DNA from: Cetobacterium somerae ATCC BAA-474
GTDB lineage: Bacteria > Fusobacteriota > Fusobacteriia > Fusobacteriales > Fusobacteriaceae
NCBI RefSeq assembly: GCF_000479045.1
Contig: NZ_KI518105.1
Coordinates: 1 to 64,000, forward strand
Direction of reading: 5' to 3'
DNA length: 64,000 bases
Below, piece by piece: positions 1-9,013 of this stretch; positions within the stretch are counted from its first letter, which is position 1; each line of letters opens with the position of its first letter. Made by a program: the position numbers and the translations under genes. The notes below the pieces were generated by a model that saw only the letters and a list, made by a program, of their open reading frames with translations, did no database searches and was not told where the DNA came from.

Positions 1-1
1 A

Positions 2-565
2 AATTATAAAATAATAAATTTTATTTTTGAAGAAGAGAAAAGAGAATTGATAAAACTATTTAATTTTATTCAAGAAAGTATTATAATAGAGGGAGCTTAT
101 CCTAAAAATATATCTTTAGATGAAAGAATTCAAGGAGTTTCTAAAAATTTATTAAGAACGATATTTTTTCAAACTAAAATTAGTTTTATCCAAGAAGAAG
201 CAGATGAAAACATGATGGGGTTTGTTAGATATATAGATACAGATATTTTAAAGGAGTTTAATAAAGAAAAGCCGAAAGATATAAAAGAGATTTCATTATT
301 TATAAAAAAATATTTATTTATAGAAGATAGAAAAATAGAAAATTTAAATAATGAGGAAAAATATAAGCTTCTATATTTTTTACACAAGTATAAAAGAAAA
401 GTTTATAATAGTGGAGTTAGAGTAAAAAATAATATATATAGTAGTTCGTTACTAAAAGAAAAAGAAGGAACTATTGTGGATGTATTTTATAATGAATTTT
501 TTATAGATAGTGTAGATATTTATATAAAAGATATGTTTGTTGATAAAGCTAAAATAATAAAATAA
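2..565 (+). CDS. Hypothetical protein, C-terminal part (5' end outside window)
   Basis: The frame is open from base 2 to a TAA at 563-565, so this is the C-terminal 187 residues of a longer protein. The first in-frame start-like codon, TTG at 47, has no convincing ribosome binding site and is probably internal. The protein is rich in Lys, Glu, Ile and Asn, with a short lysine-rich end. I see no signal peptide, membrane span or motif I recognise. It ends 15 bases before the DUF368 gene and may share its transcript. No function is proposed. Confidence 0.6.
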   Translation, partial: NYKIINFIFEEEKRELIKLFNFIQESIIIEGAYPKNISLDERIQGVSKNLLRTIFFQTKISFIQEEADENMMGFVRYIDTDILKEFNKEKPKDIKEISLFIKKYLFIEDRKIENLNNEEKYKLLYFLHKYKRKVYNSGVRVKNNIYSSSLLKEKEGTIVDVFYNEFFIDSVDIYIKDMFVDKAKIIK

Positions 566-580
566 ATACTAGGAGTGTGC

Positions 581-1324
581 ATGTTTAAAAATTTTTTAAA
601 AGGAATAGTAATAGGAGTTGCAAATGTTTTACCTGGTGTTTCAGGAGGAACACTAGCAGTGGTGTTAAATATTTATGATAAATTAACAGAAGCAGTTGGG
701 AATTTTTTAACAGCTTCAATGGCAAAAAAAATAGAATATGCTAAATTTTTATCGCAAATAGGATTGGGAGCAGTAATTGGAATTGTTGCATTTGCAGGAG
801 TTATTTCTAAAATGTATACGTTGTATCCTAGAGGAACAACAATTGTTTTTCTATTTTTGATACTTCCATCAATTCCAGTAATATTAAAAGGTGAAAAATT
901 TTTTAAAAGAGACAATCTCTTTGCTTTTTTTGCAGGAGTTATATGTACAGGGGTTTTTATATATATAACTAAGTTGTTTGCAGGAGAAGAAGTTATAAGG
1001 ACAGCAGCCTCTATTTTTACATTATCTTATGGAATAAAACTTTTTTTCTGTGGAATAGTAGCAGCGGGAGCTATGGTAATACCTGGAATTTCAGGATCTT
1101 TATTACTTATGATAATGGGAGAATATTATAATATATTAGGGTATATAAAAAGTTTTAATATATTACCATTAAGTTTTTTTGCTGTAGGAACTGGAATAGG
1201 ATTAATTTTAGTTTCTAAAGGGATAAATATACTACTTAATAAATATAGAAGTTATACTTTAAACTTTATAGTTGGTATAATAATAGTTTCTTTGGTACAA
1301 ATAATAGAAACATTGTTTATATAA
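581..1324 (+). CDS. DUF368 membrane protein, PopT-type polyprenyl-phosphate transporter
   Basis: This polytopic inner-membrane protein belongs to the DUF368 family, whose members (PopT) are implicated in returning undecaprenyl phosphate across the membrane for cell-wall and LPS synthesis. The two hallmark re-entrant-type motifs are visible: LPGVSGGT near the N-terminus and IPGISGS in the second half, each followed by hydrophobic segments. An upstream GTG at 575 is in frame, but the Shine-Dalgarno AGGAG (571-575) overlaps it and lies five bases before ATG 581, so I start at 581. The length of about 247 residues is usual. The transporter role is from family knowledge; membership is clear from the motifs. 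Confidence 0.85.
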   Translation: MFKNFLKGIVIGVANVLPGVSGGTLAVVLNIYDKLTEAVGNFLTASMAKKIEYAKFLSQIGLGAVIGIVAFAGVISKMYTLYPRGTTIVFLFLILPSIPVILKGEKFFKRDNLFAFFAGVICTGVFIYITKLFAGEEVIRTAASIFTLSYGIKLFFCGIVAAGAMVIPGISGSLLLMIMGEYYNILGYIKSFNILPLSFFAVGTGIGLILVSKGINILLNKYRSYTLNFIVGIIIVSLVQIIETLFI

Positions 1325-1325
1325 T

Positions 1326-1355
1326 AAAAAAGCCTTAAAAAGGCTTTTTTATTTT
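1326..1355. terminator. Bidirectional rho-independent terminator
   Basis: AAAAAGCCT and AGGCTTTTT form an A/T-flanked hairpin with a four-base TAAA-type loop between the convergent DUF368 gene and tpx. T-runs on both strands make it usable in both directions. Confidence 0.85.
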
Positions 1356-1860
1356 ATAATTTTTTTAAAGCTTCTAAAGCAGCGTCATAATTAGGCTCTT
1401 CAGTAATCTCTTTTAAATACTCAGTGTAAGCAATTTTACCATTTTTATCTATAATAATTACAGCTCTTGAAGTTAATCCAAGTTCTTTAATATATAGTCC
1501 ATAGTTATGAGAAAACTCTCTATCTTTATAATCTGAAGTAGTTATTGCATTTTTAATATCTTTAGCTCCACAGAATCTGTTTAAAGCAAAAGGTAAATCC
1601 ATAGAAATAGTTAAGATAATAACATCCTCTAACTTTGCAGCTTCTTTATTAAATCTGATAGTTTGCATTTCACAAACAGGTGTATCAATAGATGGCATAG
1701 CTGAAATAACTACAGTCTTTCCTTTTAAATCGTTTAGAGAAAGAGGTGATAAATCAGTTTTTGTAACAGTAAAGTTAGGTGCAACATCTCCAACAATAAC
1801 CTCTTTTCCAACTAATGTTAAAGGACTTCCACCAAATGTAATAACGTCTTTTCTTTCCAT
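1354..1860 (-). CDS. tpx: Thiol peroxidase (atypical 2-Cys peroxiredoxin)
   Basis: Tpx reduces hydrogen peroxide and alkyl hydroperoxides using thioredoxin. The peroxidatic cysteine is C63 in SIDTPVC and the resolving cysteine is C97 in RFCGA, the Tpx spacing, and the length of 168 residues is normal. There is no signal peptide, so it is expected in the cytoplasm. An AGGAGG sits seven bases before the ATG. It is the last gene of a minus-strand operon after dtd and an FMN-dependent alpha-hydroxyacid enzyme, with a 29-base gap to the latter. That neighbour may itself make peroxide, which would explain the pairing. Confidence 0.95.
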   Translation of the reverse strand: MERKDVITFGGSPLTLVGKEVIVGDVAPNFTVTKTDLSPLSLNDLKGKTVVISAMPSIDTPVCEMQTIRFNKEAAKLEDVIILTISMDLPFALNRFCGAKDIKNAITTSDYKDREFSHNYGLYIKELGLTSRAVIIIDKNGKIAYTEYLKEITEEPNYDAALEALKKL

Positions 1861-1889
1861 GATAAAACCTCCTAAATTTTGTATTTAAA

Positions 1890-2921
1890 TTATACTTTTT
1901 TAGTGTATAAAATGCAAGAAAAATTTTTAGAATTTTTAACATCATCAGCACCGCTTAGTATCATACTTTGATAAAGTTGGCTTTTGAATGTTTCAAGGGT
2001 AACTTTAACTCCTTCTTGCCTACCTCCAATAGATCCCCAAATTATAGGACGACCAATTAAAACTCCATCAGCTCCAAGTGCTAGATATTTAAGAATATCC
2101 ACTCCTTCTCTTACTGCTCCATCGGCTAAGATAGTTATATTATTACCTACAGCTTGAGATATTTCTTGTAAAACTTCAGCGGGAGCAAAAGTTTCGTTTA
2201 AACAACGCCCACCGTGATTAGAAACAACAATAGCAGAAGCTCCAGCTTCAACACATATTTTAGCTTCATCAACAGTTAGAATTCCTTTTATGATAACTGG
2301 AAGCTTTGTTGATGAAATAATCTCTTTTAAATCACTTAAAGTTTTTGGACCTACAGGTTGATTAAATAATTTCATTGTAACAAGACCAGCACCATCTACA
2401 TCAATTCCAACAGCGATAGCTCCAGCTTCTTCAGCTAATCTTATTCTTTTTATGATTTCAGAATTTTCTCTAGGTTTAATTATAGCAATACCTTTACCAT
2501 TAGCTCTTTTTATTGCATCAATTCCTACTTGAAAACAGTTAGGGTCTCCTGTATCTCCAATCATAGCTATAGTCCCAGCATCAATAGCTCCAAATACGAT
2601 ATCGTTAGAGTATTCTTCATCACTAACATATCCACCCATATTGAACTTTGTTCCAGTTATAGGAGCAATCATAGCTGGAAAAGATAACTCTTCTCCAAAG
2701 AAGTTACGCTTTAATTTAGGATCAGTTACTCCATGTAAAGTTCTCATTGCAACTTTAACTTCTTTTAATTTTTCATATGATCTTTGAAAACTACCACCAC
2801 TAACAGCTCCACCCATTCCAGGAACTTTTCCTGCACACCATCGGCCGTTACACTCTGCACATAATATACAAAAATCTTTCATTCTTTCCTTTGCATTTTT
2901 TTTAATCTCTTTTATATCCAT
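1890..2921 (-). CDS. FMN-dependent alpha-hydroxy-acid oxidase/dehydrogenase with N-terminal Cys cluster
   Basis: This TIM-barrel flavoprotein is related to lactate oxidase and glycolate oxidase, which oxidise 2-hydroxyacids to 2-oxoacids. Family residues are visible: the FMN-binding lysine K212 in IIKGI, the catalytic histidine H236 and arginine R239 in VVSNHGGR, and the phosphate-binding GADGVLIGRP. The N-terminus differs from classical members: it carries C18, C21, C24 and C29 in a CxxCxxCx4C pattern, possibly a metal or Fe-S site, also seen in clostridial relatives. Whether it passes electrons to oxygen or to another acceptor cannot be read from sequence. It lies between dtd (21 bases upstream) and tpx, with a strong GGGAGGAG site. 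Confidence 0.85.
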   Translation of the reverse strand: MDIKEIKKNAKERMKDFCILCAECNGRWCAGKVPGMGGAVSGGSFQRSYEKLKEVKVAMRTLHGVTDPKLKRNFFGEELSFPAMIAPITGTKFNMGGYVSDEEYSNDIVFGAIDAGTIAMIGDTGDPNCFQVGIDAIKRANGKGIAIIKPRENSEIIKRIRLAEEAGAIAVGIDVDGAGLVTMKLFNQPVGPKTLSDLKEIISSTKLPVIIKGILTVDEAKICVEAGASAIVVSNHGGRCLNETFAPAEVLQEISQAVGNNITILADGAVREGVDILKYLALGADGVLIGRPIIWGSIGGRQEGVKVTLETFKSQLYQSMILSGADDVKNSKNFSCILYTKKV

Positions 2922-2942
2922 TTTTCTCCTCCCGTAAAATGT

Positions 2943-3395
2943 TTATTTTGAACAATCTTTTGTATCAATAATTAAAGTAACTGGTCCATCATTTAAAAGT
3001 TCAACTTTCATATCAGCTCCAAAAATACCAGCTTCAGTTTTAAATCCAAGATCTTTACATTTTTTTAGAAATTTTTCATATAATTCATTTGCCACATCAG
3101 GTTTAGCAGCATCGATAAATGCAGGTCTACGTCCTTTAATACAATTTCCATAAAGAGTAAATTGAGAGATGATTAAAAGTTCACCATTAACATCTTTTAA
3201 TCCTAAGTTCATTTTATCTTCAGAATCGTTAAAAACTCTTAAATCAGTTATTTTTTTAGCTAACCAATCAACTTCCTTTTCAGTATCTGTATGGGTAACA
3301 CCTAAAAGCACAAGAAATCCTTGTTTGATCTCTCCAGTAATTTGATTATCAACACTAACACTCGCATGCTTAACTCTTTGTATAACAGCTCTCAT
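2943..3395 (-). CDS. dtd: D-aminoacyl-tRNA deacylase
   Basis: DTD hydrolyses D-amino acids (and glycine mischarged on tRNA-Ala) from tRNA, a proofreading step in translation. Two signature motifs are present: SQFTLYG in the middle and NDGPVTLIID near the C-terminus, which together form the active site of the homodimer. The N-terminal MRAVIQRVKHASVSV is typical and the length of 150 residues is standard. It is the first gene of the minus-strand operon dtd / FMN oxidoreductase / tpx. AAGGAG precedes the ATG, and a promoter with TATAAT lies in the divergent region just upstream. Confidence 0.97.
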   Translation of the reverse strand: MRAVIQRVKHASVSVDNQITGEIKQGFLVLLGVTHTDTEKEVDWLAKKITDLRVFNDSEDKMNLGLKDVNGELLIISQFTLYGNCIKGRRPAFIDAAKPDVANELYEKFLKKCKDLGFKTEAGIFGADMKVELLNDGPVTLIIDTKDCSK

Positions 3396-3419
3396 AAAGC
3401 AACTCCTTTTCTATTTTTA

Positions 3420-3451
3420 TTGGTAATTATATCATAAAAGTGATATAATTA
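3420..3451. promoter_or_regulatory. Divergent promoter with perfect palindrome (dtd / pncB)
   Basis: TTGGTA (3420-3425), 18 bases and TATAAT (3444-3449) form a plus-strand promoter for pncB. A perfect 11-base inverted repeat, TAATTATATCA (3424-3434) and TGATATAATTA (3441-3451) with a 6-base spacer, supplies a second TATAAT on the minus strand (3431-3426) for dtd. The symmetry also makes it a possible repressor operator. The minus-strand -35 is weak. Confidence 0.6.
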
Positions 3452-3493
3452 TTAAGAAAAATTAAAAACTAATATTTTATGAAGAGGTACAAT

Positions 3494-5002
3494 ATGGGGA
3501 GAGAAAGAGTTTTAACAGATTTTGCAAAAGTTATTAATTCAGATAGGTATCAATATACAGAAAGTGATATTTTTCTAATGGAAAATATGGAAGAGAAAGA
3601 AGCTATATTTGATATGTATTTCAGAAAAACTGAAGATGGTGGTTTTGCTGTTGTATCGGGAGTTCAAGAAGTAATTGAGTTAATTGAAATTTTAAATGAA
3701 ACAAGCGAGGATGAAAAAAGGGAGTATTTTTCTAAAATAATAGAGGAAAAACATCTATTAGAATATTTAGTAAAAATGAAGTTTACAGGGAATCTTTATG
3801 CAATGAGGGATGGAGAGATAGTTTATCCAAATGAACCTATAATTTCAATAAAAGCACCTTTGATTCAAGCTAAAATTTTAGAAACACCAATTTTAAATTT
3901 AATGAACATGCAGTTAGCTATAGCAACAAAAGCTTCAAGAATAACTAGAGCGGCACATCCAATTCCTGTAAGTTCTTTTGGAAGTAGAAGGGCACATGGA
4001 TTTGATAGTGCAGTATCGGGAACTAAGGCTTCAATAATAGGAGGATGTTTATCACATTCAAATATAGTTACAGAATATAAATATGGAGTTCAAAGCGTAG
4101 GAACAATGGCGCACTCGTTTATACAAGCTTTTGGTGTTGGTGCTTTAGCTGAGAAAAAAGCATTTGATACTTTTATAAAACATAGAAGAGAAAGAAAAGC
4201 TAATTCTTTAATATTATTAATAGATACATATAATACATTAGGAATAGGATTAAAAAATGCCATTCAAAGCTTTAAAGATAATGGAATAGATGATTCTTAT
4301 AAAGGAAATTATGGAATAAGAATCGACTCAGGAGATTTGGCATATTTATCAAAAAAATGTAGAAAAGAGTTAGATGCTGCAGGATTAAAAAAAGCAAAAA
4401 TATTTTTAACAAACTCTTTAAATGAATCTCTAATAAAATCTTTAAAAGAACAGGGAGCTTGTGTAGATATATTTGGCGTAGGAGACGCTATTGCTGTAAG
4501 TAAGTCTAATCCATGTTTTGGAGGAGTTTATAAAATTGTAGAAATTGATTATAAACCTGTTATAAAACTTTCAGAAGACGTTATAAAAATTTCAAATCCT
4601 GGGTTTAAAGAGGTATATAGAATTTATGATAAGGAAGGATTTGCATATGCAGATTTAATAACACTTGTAAATAATGATTCTGATAAAGAAAAATTATTAA
4701 GAGGAGAAGATTTATTAATTAGAGATGAAAAATATGAATTTAAATCAAGTTTATTGAAAAAAGGAGAGTACTCATATAAAAAAATAACACGTGAATTTGT
4801 AAAAAATGGTGTTGTAATGGAAGAGAGTTCTCAACTTATGGATGTATTAAATTCAAGAGATTATTATTTGGAATCTTTAAATAAAATATCTGAAGAAAGA
4901 AAAAGATTGGAAAACCCACATCAATATAAAATAGATTTATCTAAAGATTTATTGGAATTAAAATATAATCTAATTAAAGAGATTAAAAGTCAAATAAATT
5001 AA
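3494..5002 (+). CDS. pncB: Nicotinate phosphoribosyltransferase
   Basis: This enzyme joins nicotinate and PRPP to nicotinate mononucleotide, the entry step of NAD salvage. nadD, which acts next, is elsewhere in the window. Visible family features are the N-terminal TDFAKVINSDRYQYTESD segment, the SSFGSRRAHGFDSA active-site stretch with the conserved His, and RIDSGDLAYLS for phosphate binding. An in-frame ATG at 3479 exists, but AAGAGG at 3482-3487 is placed six bases before ATG 3494, so I prefer 3494 (about 502 residues). It is monocistronic: the divergent promoter is upstream and an 11-bp hairpin follows the stop. Confidence 0.93.
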   Translation: MGRERVLTDFAKVINSDRYQYTESDIFLMENMEEKEAIFDMYFRKTEDGGFAVVSGVQEVIELIEILNETSEDEKREYFSKIIEEKHLLEYLVKMKFTGNLYAMRDGEIVYPNEPIISIKAPLIQAKILETPILNLMNMQLAIATKASRITRAAHPIPVSSFGSRRAHGFDSAVSGTKASIIGGCLSHSNIVTEYKYGVQSVGTMAHSFIQAFGVGALAEKKAFDTFIKHRRERKANSLILLIDTYNTLGIGLKNAIQSFKDNGIDDSYKGNYGIRIDSGDLAYLSKKCRKELDAAGLKKAKIFLTNSLNESLIKSLKEQGACVDIFGVGDAIAVSKSNPCFGGVYKIVEIDYKPVIKLSEDVIKISNPGFKEVYRIYDKEGFAYADLITLVNNDSDKEKLLRGEDLLIRDEKYEFKSSLLKKGEYSYKKITREFVKNGVVMEESSQLMDVLNSRDYYLESLNKISEERKRLENPHQYKIDLSKDLLELKYNLIKEIKSQIN

Positions 5003-5003
5003 A

Positions 5004-5034
5004 AATAGGCTGACATGAGTCAGCCTATTATAAT
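5004..5034. terminator. Bidirectional terminator between pncB and mgsA
   Basis: AATAGGCTGAC (5004-5014) and GTCAGCCTATT (5019-5029) form a perfect 11-bp stem with a four-base loop. The longer T-run is on the minus strand, so it best serves mgsA, with weaker termination of pncB. Confidence 0.8.
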
Positions 5035-5402
5035 CATTTATCTAAACCAACAATAAGCAATTCAGCAGAAGCTAAATTTGTAGCAATTGGAACTTTATGA
5101 ACATCAGAAACTCTAATAAGTGCTGAGATATCAGGTTCGTGTGGTTGAGATGTTAAAGGATCTCTAAAAAATAAAACAGCTGCGATATTATCAGTAGCTA
5201 CTTCGGCACCAATTTGTTGATCGCCACCTATAGGTCCTGATTTGAAGCGTTGAATTTGTAAGTTAGTTGCCTCCATAATTCTAAGTCCAGTTGTACCAGT
5301 TGAAACAAGAGGGTATTTTGCCAAGATGTGCTCATATTTTTTCGCAAAGCTAACCATTTCTGGTTTCATGTTGTCGTGAGCGATTAATGCTATTTTTTTC
5401 AT
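5034..5402 (-). CDS. mgsA: Methylglyoxal synthase
   Basis: MgsA converts dihydroxyacetone phosphate to methylglyoxal and phosphate, a glycolytic bypass that relieves sugar-phosphate stress. The family signatures are AHDNMKPEM near the start, the phosphate-binding STGTTG, and [10 protein letters not shown] with the catalytic aspartate. A longer reading begins at 5432, but GGAGGT lies just before the ATG at 5402, whose product [10 protein letters not shown] matches the family's N-terminus (122 residues), so the shorter form is chosen. It converges on pncB and diverges from psd. Confidence 0.95.
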   Translation of the reverse strand: MKKIALIAHDNMKPEMVSFAKKYEHILAKYPLVSTGTTGLRIMEATNLQIQRFKSGPIGGDQQIGAEVATDNIAAVLFFRDPLTSQPHEPDISALIRVSDVHKVPIATNLASAELLIVGLDK

Positions 5403-5470
5403 TTTGACCTCCATAAGTTTTACTATAATCATTATACAATAAAAAATTAATATATAAAAGGAGTAAGTGT

Positions 5471-6370
5471 ATGAATTTTGATAAAATTAATTATATTGAG
5501 AGGAAAACTGGGGAAATAAAAACAGAAATTCCACCTGGAGAAGGATTTTTAAAGTTTTTATATTATAATCCCTTAGGAAAATTACCTCTAAATTTAGTTG
5601 TTAGAAAAAAATTTTTAACAGATTATTATGGAAAAAAGATGTCTGAAAAATCATCTATAGAAAAAATAAAGCCTTTTGTAGAAGAGAATTCTATAAATAT
5701 GAATGAGTCAAAAAAAAGAGTTGAAGAATTTACATCTTTTAATGATTTTTTTATAAGAGAGCTAAAAGAGGGAGCAAGAGAAATAGCTGGAGATGAAAAT
5801 ATATTAGTATCTCCTGCAGATGGAAAAATATTAATTTTTAATAATTTAAAAGAAACAACAAAATTTTTTTTAAAGGGAGATGAATTTACATTAGAAGAAT
5901 TTCTAATGGATAAAGAGGAAGCTAAAAAATTTCAAGGTGGAACAATGGTAATTATAAGACTTGCACCAGTAGATTATCATAGATTTCATTTTCCTGCAGA
6001 TGGAATAATAGGTGAATCTAAATTAATAGATGGATATTATTATTCTGTATCTCCTTATGCAATAAAAAAGAACTTTAGAGTTTATTGCGAAAATAAAAGG
6101 GAGGTTTCAATTTTAAAGACTGAAAAGTTTGGTGAAATAGTTTTAAGTGAAATTGGAGCTACGATGGTTGGTGGAATAAAACAAACATACAGACCAAATA
6201 CTTTAGTAAAAAAAGGTGAAGAAAAAGGATATTTCTTCTTTGGAGGGTCGTCGTGTGTATTACTTTTCCAAGAAAATAAGGTTGATTTTGATAAAGATAT
6301 TTTAGAAAATAGTAGTAAAGGACTAGAAACTAAAGTATATATGGGTGAAAAAATAGGAAAAGCTAAGTAG
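5471..6370 (+). CDS. psd: Phosphatidylserine decarboxylase proenzyme
   Basis: Psd makes phosphatidylethanolamine from phosphatidylserine at the inner membrane, completing the pathway whose earlier enzymes (cdsA, pssA) are also in this window. The proenzyme self-cleaves to form a pyruvoyl group. The site is the GGSS motif at 258-261, cleaved most likely before S260. Other signatures are SPADGKI (D117) and the DYHRFHFP segment with H170 and H173. At 299 residues it is a membrane-associated single-chain bacterial form. AAAAGGAG precedes the ATG. A NusG-II-like gene follows after eight bases. Confidence 0.93.
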   Translation: MNFDKINYIERKTGEIKTEIPPGEGFLKFLYYNPLGKLPLNLVVRKKFLTDYYGKKMSEKSSIEKIKPFVEENSINMNESKKRVEEFTSFNDFFIRELKEGAREIAGDENILVSPADGKILIFNNLKETTKFFLKGDEFTLEEFLMDKEEAKKFQGGTMVIIRLAPVDYHRFHFPADGIIGESKLIDGYYYSVSPYAIKKNFRVYCENKREVSILKTEKFGEIVLSEIGATMVGGIKQTYRPNTLVKKGEEKGYFFFGGSSCVLLFQENKVDFDKDILENSSKGLETKVYMGEKIGKAK

Positions 6371-6378
6371 GTGTATCT

Positions 6379-6777
6379 GTGAAAAAACAAAAAAAATATT
6401 TTAGAAAAGGGGATGTAGTAGTTTATACAATACTAATTAGTATATTTTCTGTACTAGGATTTCAAATAACAAAATTTAAAGCCTCAGATGCTGCGAGTGC
6501 TGAGGTTTATGTAAATAATCAGTTAAAGTATGTATATCCATTACAAACAGAAGAAAAAGATATTTTTGTTCCAACTGATATAGGTGGAGTAAATGTAAAA
6601 ATAAAAGATAAAAAAATAAGAGTTACAACTTCAAATTCTCCGTTAAAATTGAATGTAAAACAAGGTTGGATAGGACAACCAGGAGAGGTTATAATTGGAG
6701 TTCCTGATCGATTAATAATTAAGGTTGTTGGAAAAACAAATGAACGATCAGACGATGTAGACTTTGTAATAAAATAA
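6379..6777 (+). CDS. NusG domain II-containing small membrane protein
   Basis: This 132-residue protein has a basic N-terminus, one membrane segment at about residues 12-28, and an extracytoplasmic beta-rich domain resembling the NusG domain II (DUF1312) family. Typical features are AEVYVNNQLKYVYPL, then short strands ending in QGWIGQPGEVIIGVPDRLIIKV. Members are common in Firmicutes and Fusobacteria and their role is not settled. GTG is used as start (6379), with AGGTG upstream. It sits between psd and an AI-2E family transporter gene, apparently in one operon. Confidence 0.75.
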   Translation: MKKQKKYFRKGDVVVYTILISIFSVLGFQITKFKASDAASAEVYVNNQLKYVYPLQTEEKDIFVPTDIGGVNVKIKDKKIRVTTSNSPLKLNVKQGWIGQPGEVIIGVPDRLIIKVVGKTNERSDDVDFVIK

Positions 6778-6796
6778 GTAAGAAAGGAGTAAAGTA

Positions 6797-7876
6797 ATGA
6801 AAAAAGGATATCTACATTTATTTATAGTTGGATTATTATTGATTTTAATTCAAACTTTTTTTCAATATAACGAAGCTTTCAATTCTATTGTAGGGCAAAT
6901 GGTAAGTTCTGTGACTCCATTTATATATGCTATTTTTATAGCTATATTAGTAAGTCCACTTGTGAAAATTTTTGAAAATAAAGTAAAAATGAAAAGATCA
7001 TGGGCAATTGGAATAAGTTTAATGATAGTTTTTCTGGTTATAATTGAGTTAGTTTTAATTATAGTTCCAAATATAATAAATAGTGTAACCGATTTAATTG
7101 ATAAGTTTCCAACTATGCTAACAAGCTTAAGTTCTAACACTGAGCACTTAATAGATTTTTTAAAAGAAAAAGATTTATTATTTTTTGATCCTAAAGAGAT
7201 AGAAAATAATTTAATAAAATTTACAAGAACTAATTTAGGAAACTTTAAAAATTTAGCATTTGGATTAGGAGCTGGGGTTTTAAGAAGTTTAATGGGAGTA
7301 ATTAACTTTTTTATTGGAGTTTTTATCTCTCTTTATTTAATGTATAGTAAAGAATATTTTATGGAGTTTTTAGAAAATGTTTTTTTACTTTTTACTACAA
7401 AATCAAAAGCAAAATATGGTGTAGATTTTGTTAGAAAAGTAAACGATGTATTTTTAAAATATATTTTAGGAAGAATATTGACATCTGCAGTTGTAGGGTT
7501 TTTAGTGTTTTTAGTTCTTTTTATAGCAAAAGTACCATATGCTCTTTTAAGTGGAGTTATGGTAGGAATAGGAAATATGATTCCATATGTGGGATCGATA
7601 GTAGCTGGAACAATAGCTACGTTCTTGATATTATTGGCAGCTCCATTAAAAGTAGTGTATCTTTTTATAGCTATTGGAGTAGGACAAGCTGTAGATGGAT
7701 TTATAATTGGTCCAAAAATAATGGAAGAATCTGTTGGAATGAGTAGTTTCTGGACCATTGTAGCAGTAATGGTTTGTGGAAGTTTCTTTGGACCTTTAGG
7801 AATGTTTTTAGGAGTACCAGTATTTGTAATTATAAAATTTATATATTTAGAGTGTTTAAAAAAAAGGAGTGAATAG
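6797..7876 (+). CDS. AI-2E family transporter (DUF20)
   Basis: This is a polytopic membrane protein of 359 residues with about seven to eight hydrophobic segments and the family's arrangement: two N-terminal spans, a central amphipathic region (about 90-160), then a C-terminal bundle with MIPYVGSIVAG and a GPKIMEESVGMSSFWTIV signature. Members export diverse solutes; some were linked to AI-2, others to Na+/H+ exchange, so the substrate cannot be assigned here. AAGGAG precedes the ATG. The stop codon abuts the start of the downstream methyltransferase with no gap. Confidence 0.88.
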   Translation: MKKGYLHLFIVGLLLILIQTFFQYNEAFNSIVGQMVSSVTPFIYAIFIAILVSPLVKIFENKVKMKRSWAIGISLMIVFLVIIELVLIIVPNIINSVTDLIDKFPTMLTSLSSNTEHLIDFLKEKDLLFFDPKEIENNLIKFTRTNLGNFKNLAFGLGAGVLRSLMGVINFFIGVFISLYLMYSKEYFMEFLENVFLLFTTKSKAKYGVDFVRKVNDVFLKYILGRILTSAVVGFLVFLVLFIAKVPYALLSGVMVGIGNMIPYVGSIVAGTIATFLILLAAPLKVVYLFIAIGVGQAVDGFIIGPKIMEESVGMSSFWTIVAVMVCGSFFGPLGMFLGVPVFVIIKFIYLECLKKRSE

Positions 7877-9013
7877 ATGAGTAAGAAGTATAGATTAATA
7901 GCCTCAGCAACAATGGGGTTAGAGAGCGTTGTTAAAGATGAGTGTAAAGATTTAGGATTTGAAAATATTGAAACATTTAACGGAAGAGTTGAATTTGATG
8001 GAGATGAAAAAGACATTGTAGAAGCTAACTTACACTTAAGATGTGCAGATAGAGTTTTTATAAAAATGGGAGAGTTTAAAGCTCTAACTTTTGATAATTT
8101 ATTTGAAAATATAAAAAGGTTACCTTGGGAAAATATAATTTCAATAGATGGAGAGTTTCCAATAAGTTGGGTAAGTTCAGTAAAATGTAAACTTTTTTCA
8201 AAATCTGATATTCAGAAAATTGTAAAAAAGGCGATAGTTGAAAGATTAAAAGTAGCATACCAAACAGAAAGACTTATTGAAACAGGAGCTCATTATAGAG
8301 TTAAGATACAAGCGCATAATGACATATTTTTAGTTATGATTGATACAAGTGGTGAAGGATTACATAAAAGAGGTTACAGAAACTTAATAAATGAAGCGCC
8401 TCTAAAGGAAACAATGGCAGCAGCTTTAGTGTTATTAAGTCGTTGGAAAGGTGGAGATAGACCTCTATTAGATCCAATGTGTGGAACAGGAACTATTGCA
8501 ATAGAAGCAGCTATGATAGCAAGAAATGTAGCTCCAGGAGTAAATAGAAACTTTGCATCTGAAAAGTGGGATATAATACCTGAAAACTTATGGATTGATT
8601 TAAGAGATGAAGCGTTTTCAAGGGAAGATTATGATAAAGAAGTGAAAATATATGCTTCTGATATAGATTCTGAAACAGTTGAAGTAGCTAAATTAAATGC
8701 TATAAGAGCTGGGGTAGAAGAAGAGATTGAATTTAAATGTATGAACTTTTTAGAGTTAGAAACAATGGCAGAAAAAGGTTGCATAGTATCAAATCCACCA
8801 TATGGAGATCGTTTGTTAGATGAAGATGCTGTAGAAAGATTGTATGGTCTTATGGGAGATATTTTCCAAATGAGATTCCCAAAATGGTCTTACTATATAA
8901 TTACATCTTATGAAAATTTTGAAAAAGTATTTGGGAAAAAGGCCACAAAAAATAGAAAGCTATATAATGGTGGAATAAAATGTCACTATTATCAATATTA
9001 TGGAGCTAGATAA
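7877..9013 (+). CDS. THUMP-domain class I RNA methyltransferase (RlmL/YpsC type)
   Basis: It has an N-terminal THUMP RNA-binding domain (about residues 40-155), then a Rossmann methyltransferase with LLDPMCGTGTIAIEAA as SAM-binding motif I and SNPPYGDRL as the catalytic NPPY motif, which marks N2-guanine or N6-adenine modification. Related single-domain proteins (YpsC, N-terminal half of RlmL) methylate G2445 of 23S rRNA, the likely activity here. Length 378 residues matches. The stop overlaps the next gene's start by one base, indicating translational coupling. Confidence 0.88.
   Translation: MSKKYRLIASATMGLESVVKDECKDLGFENIETFNGRVEFDGDEKDIVEANLHLRCADRVFIKMGEFKALTFDNLFENIKRLPWENIISIDGEFPISWVSSVKCKLFSKSDIQKIVKKAIVERLKVAYQTERLIETGAHYRVKIQAHNDIFLVMIDTSGEGLHKRGYRNLINEAPLKETMAAALVLLSRWKGGDRPLLDPMCGTGTIAIEAAMIARNVAPGVNRNFASEKWDIIPENLWIDLRDEAFSREDYDKEVKIYASDIDSETVEVAKLNAIRAGVEEEIEFKCMNFLELETMAEKGCIVSNPPYGDRLLDEDAVERLYGLMGDIFQMRFPKWSYYIITSYENFEKVFGKKATKNRKLYNGGIKCHYYQYYGAR

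Noticed and set aside
7333-8016. Long 227-codon open frame on the minus strand
   Set aside because: It lies opposite the AI-2E transporter and methyltransferase genes, has no ribosome site, and its Thr/Ile/Pro-rich composition is that of an antisense reading of AT-rich membrane codons.
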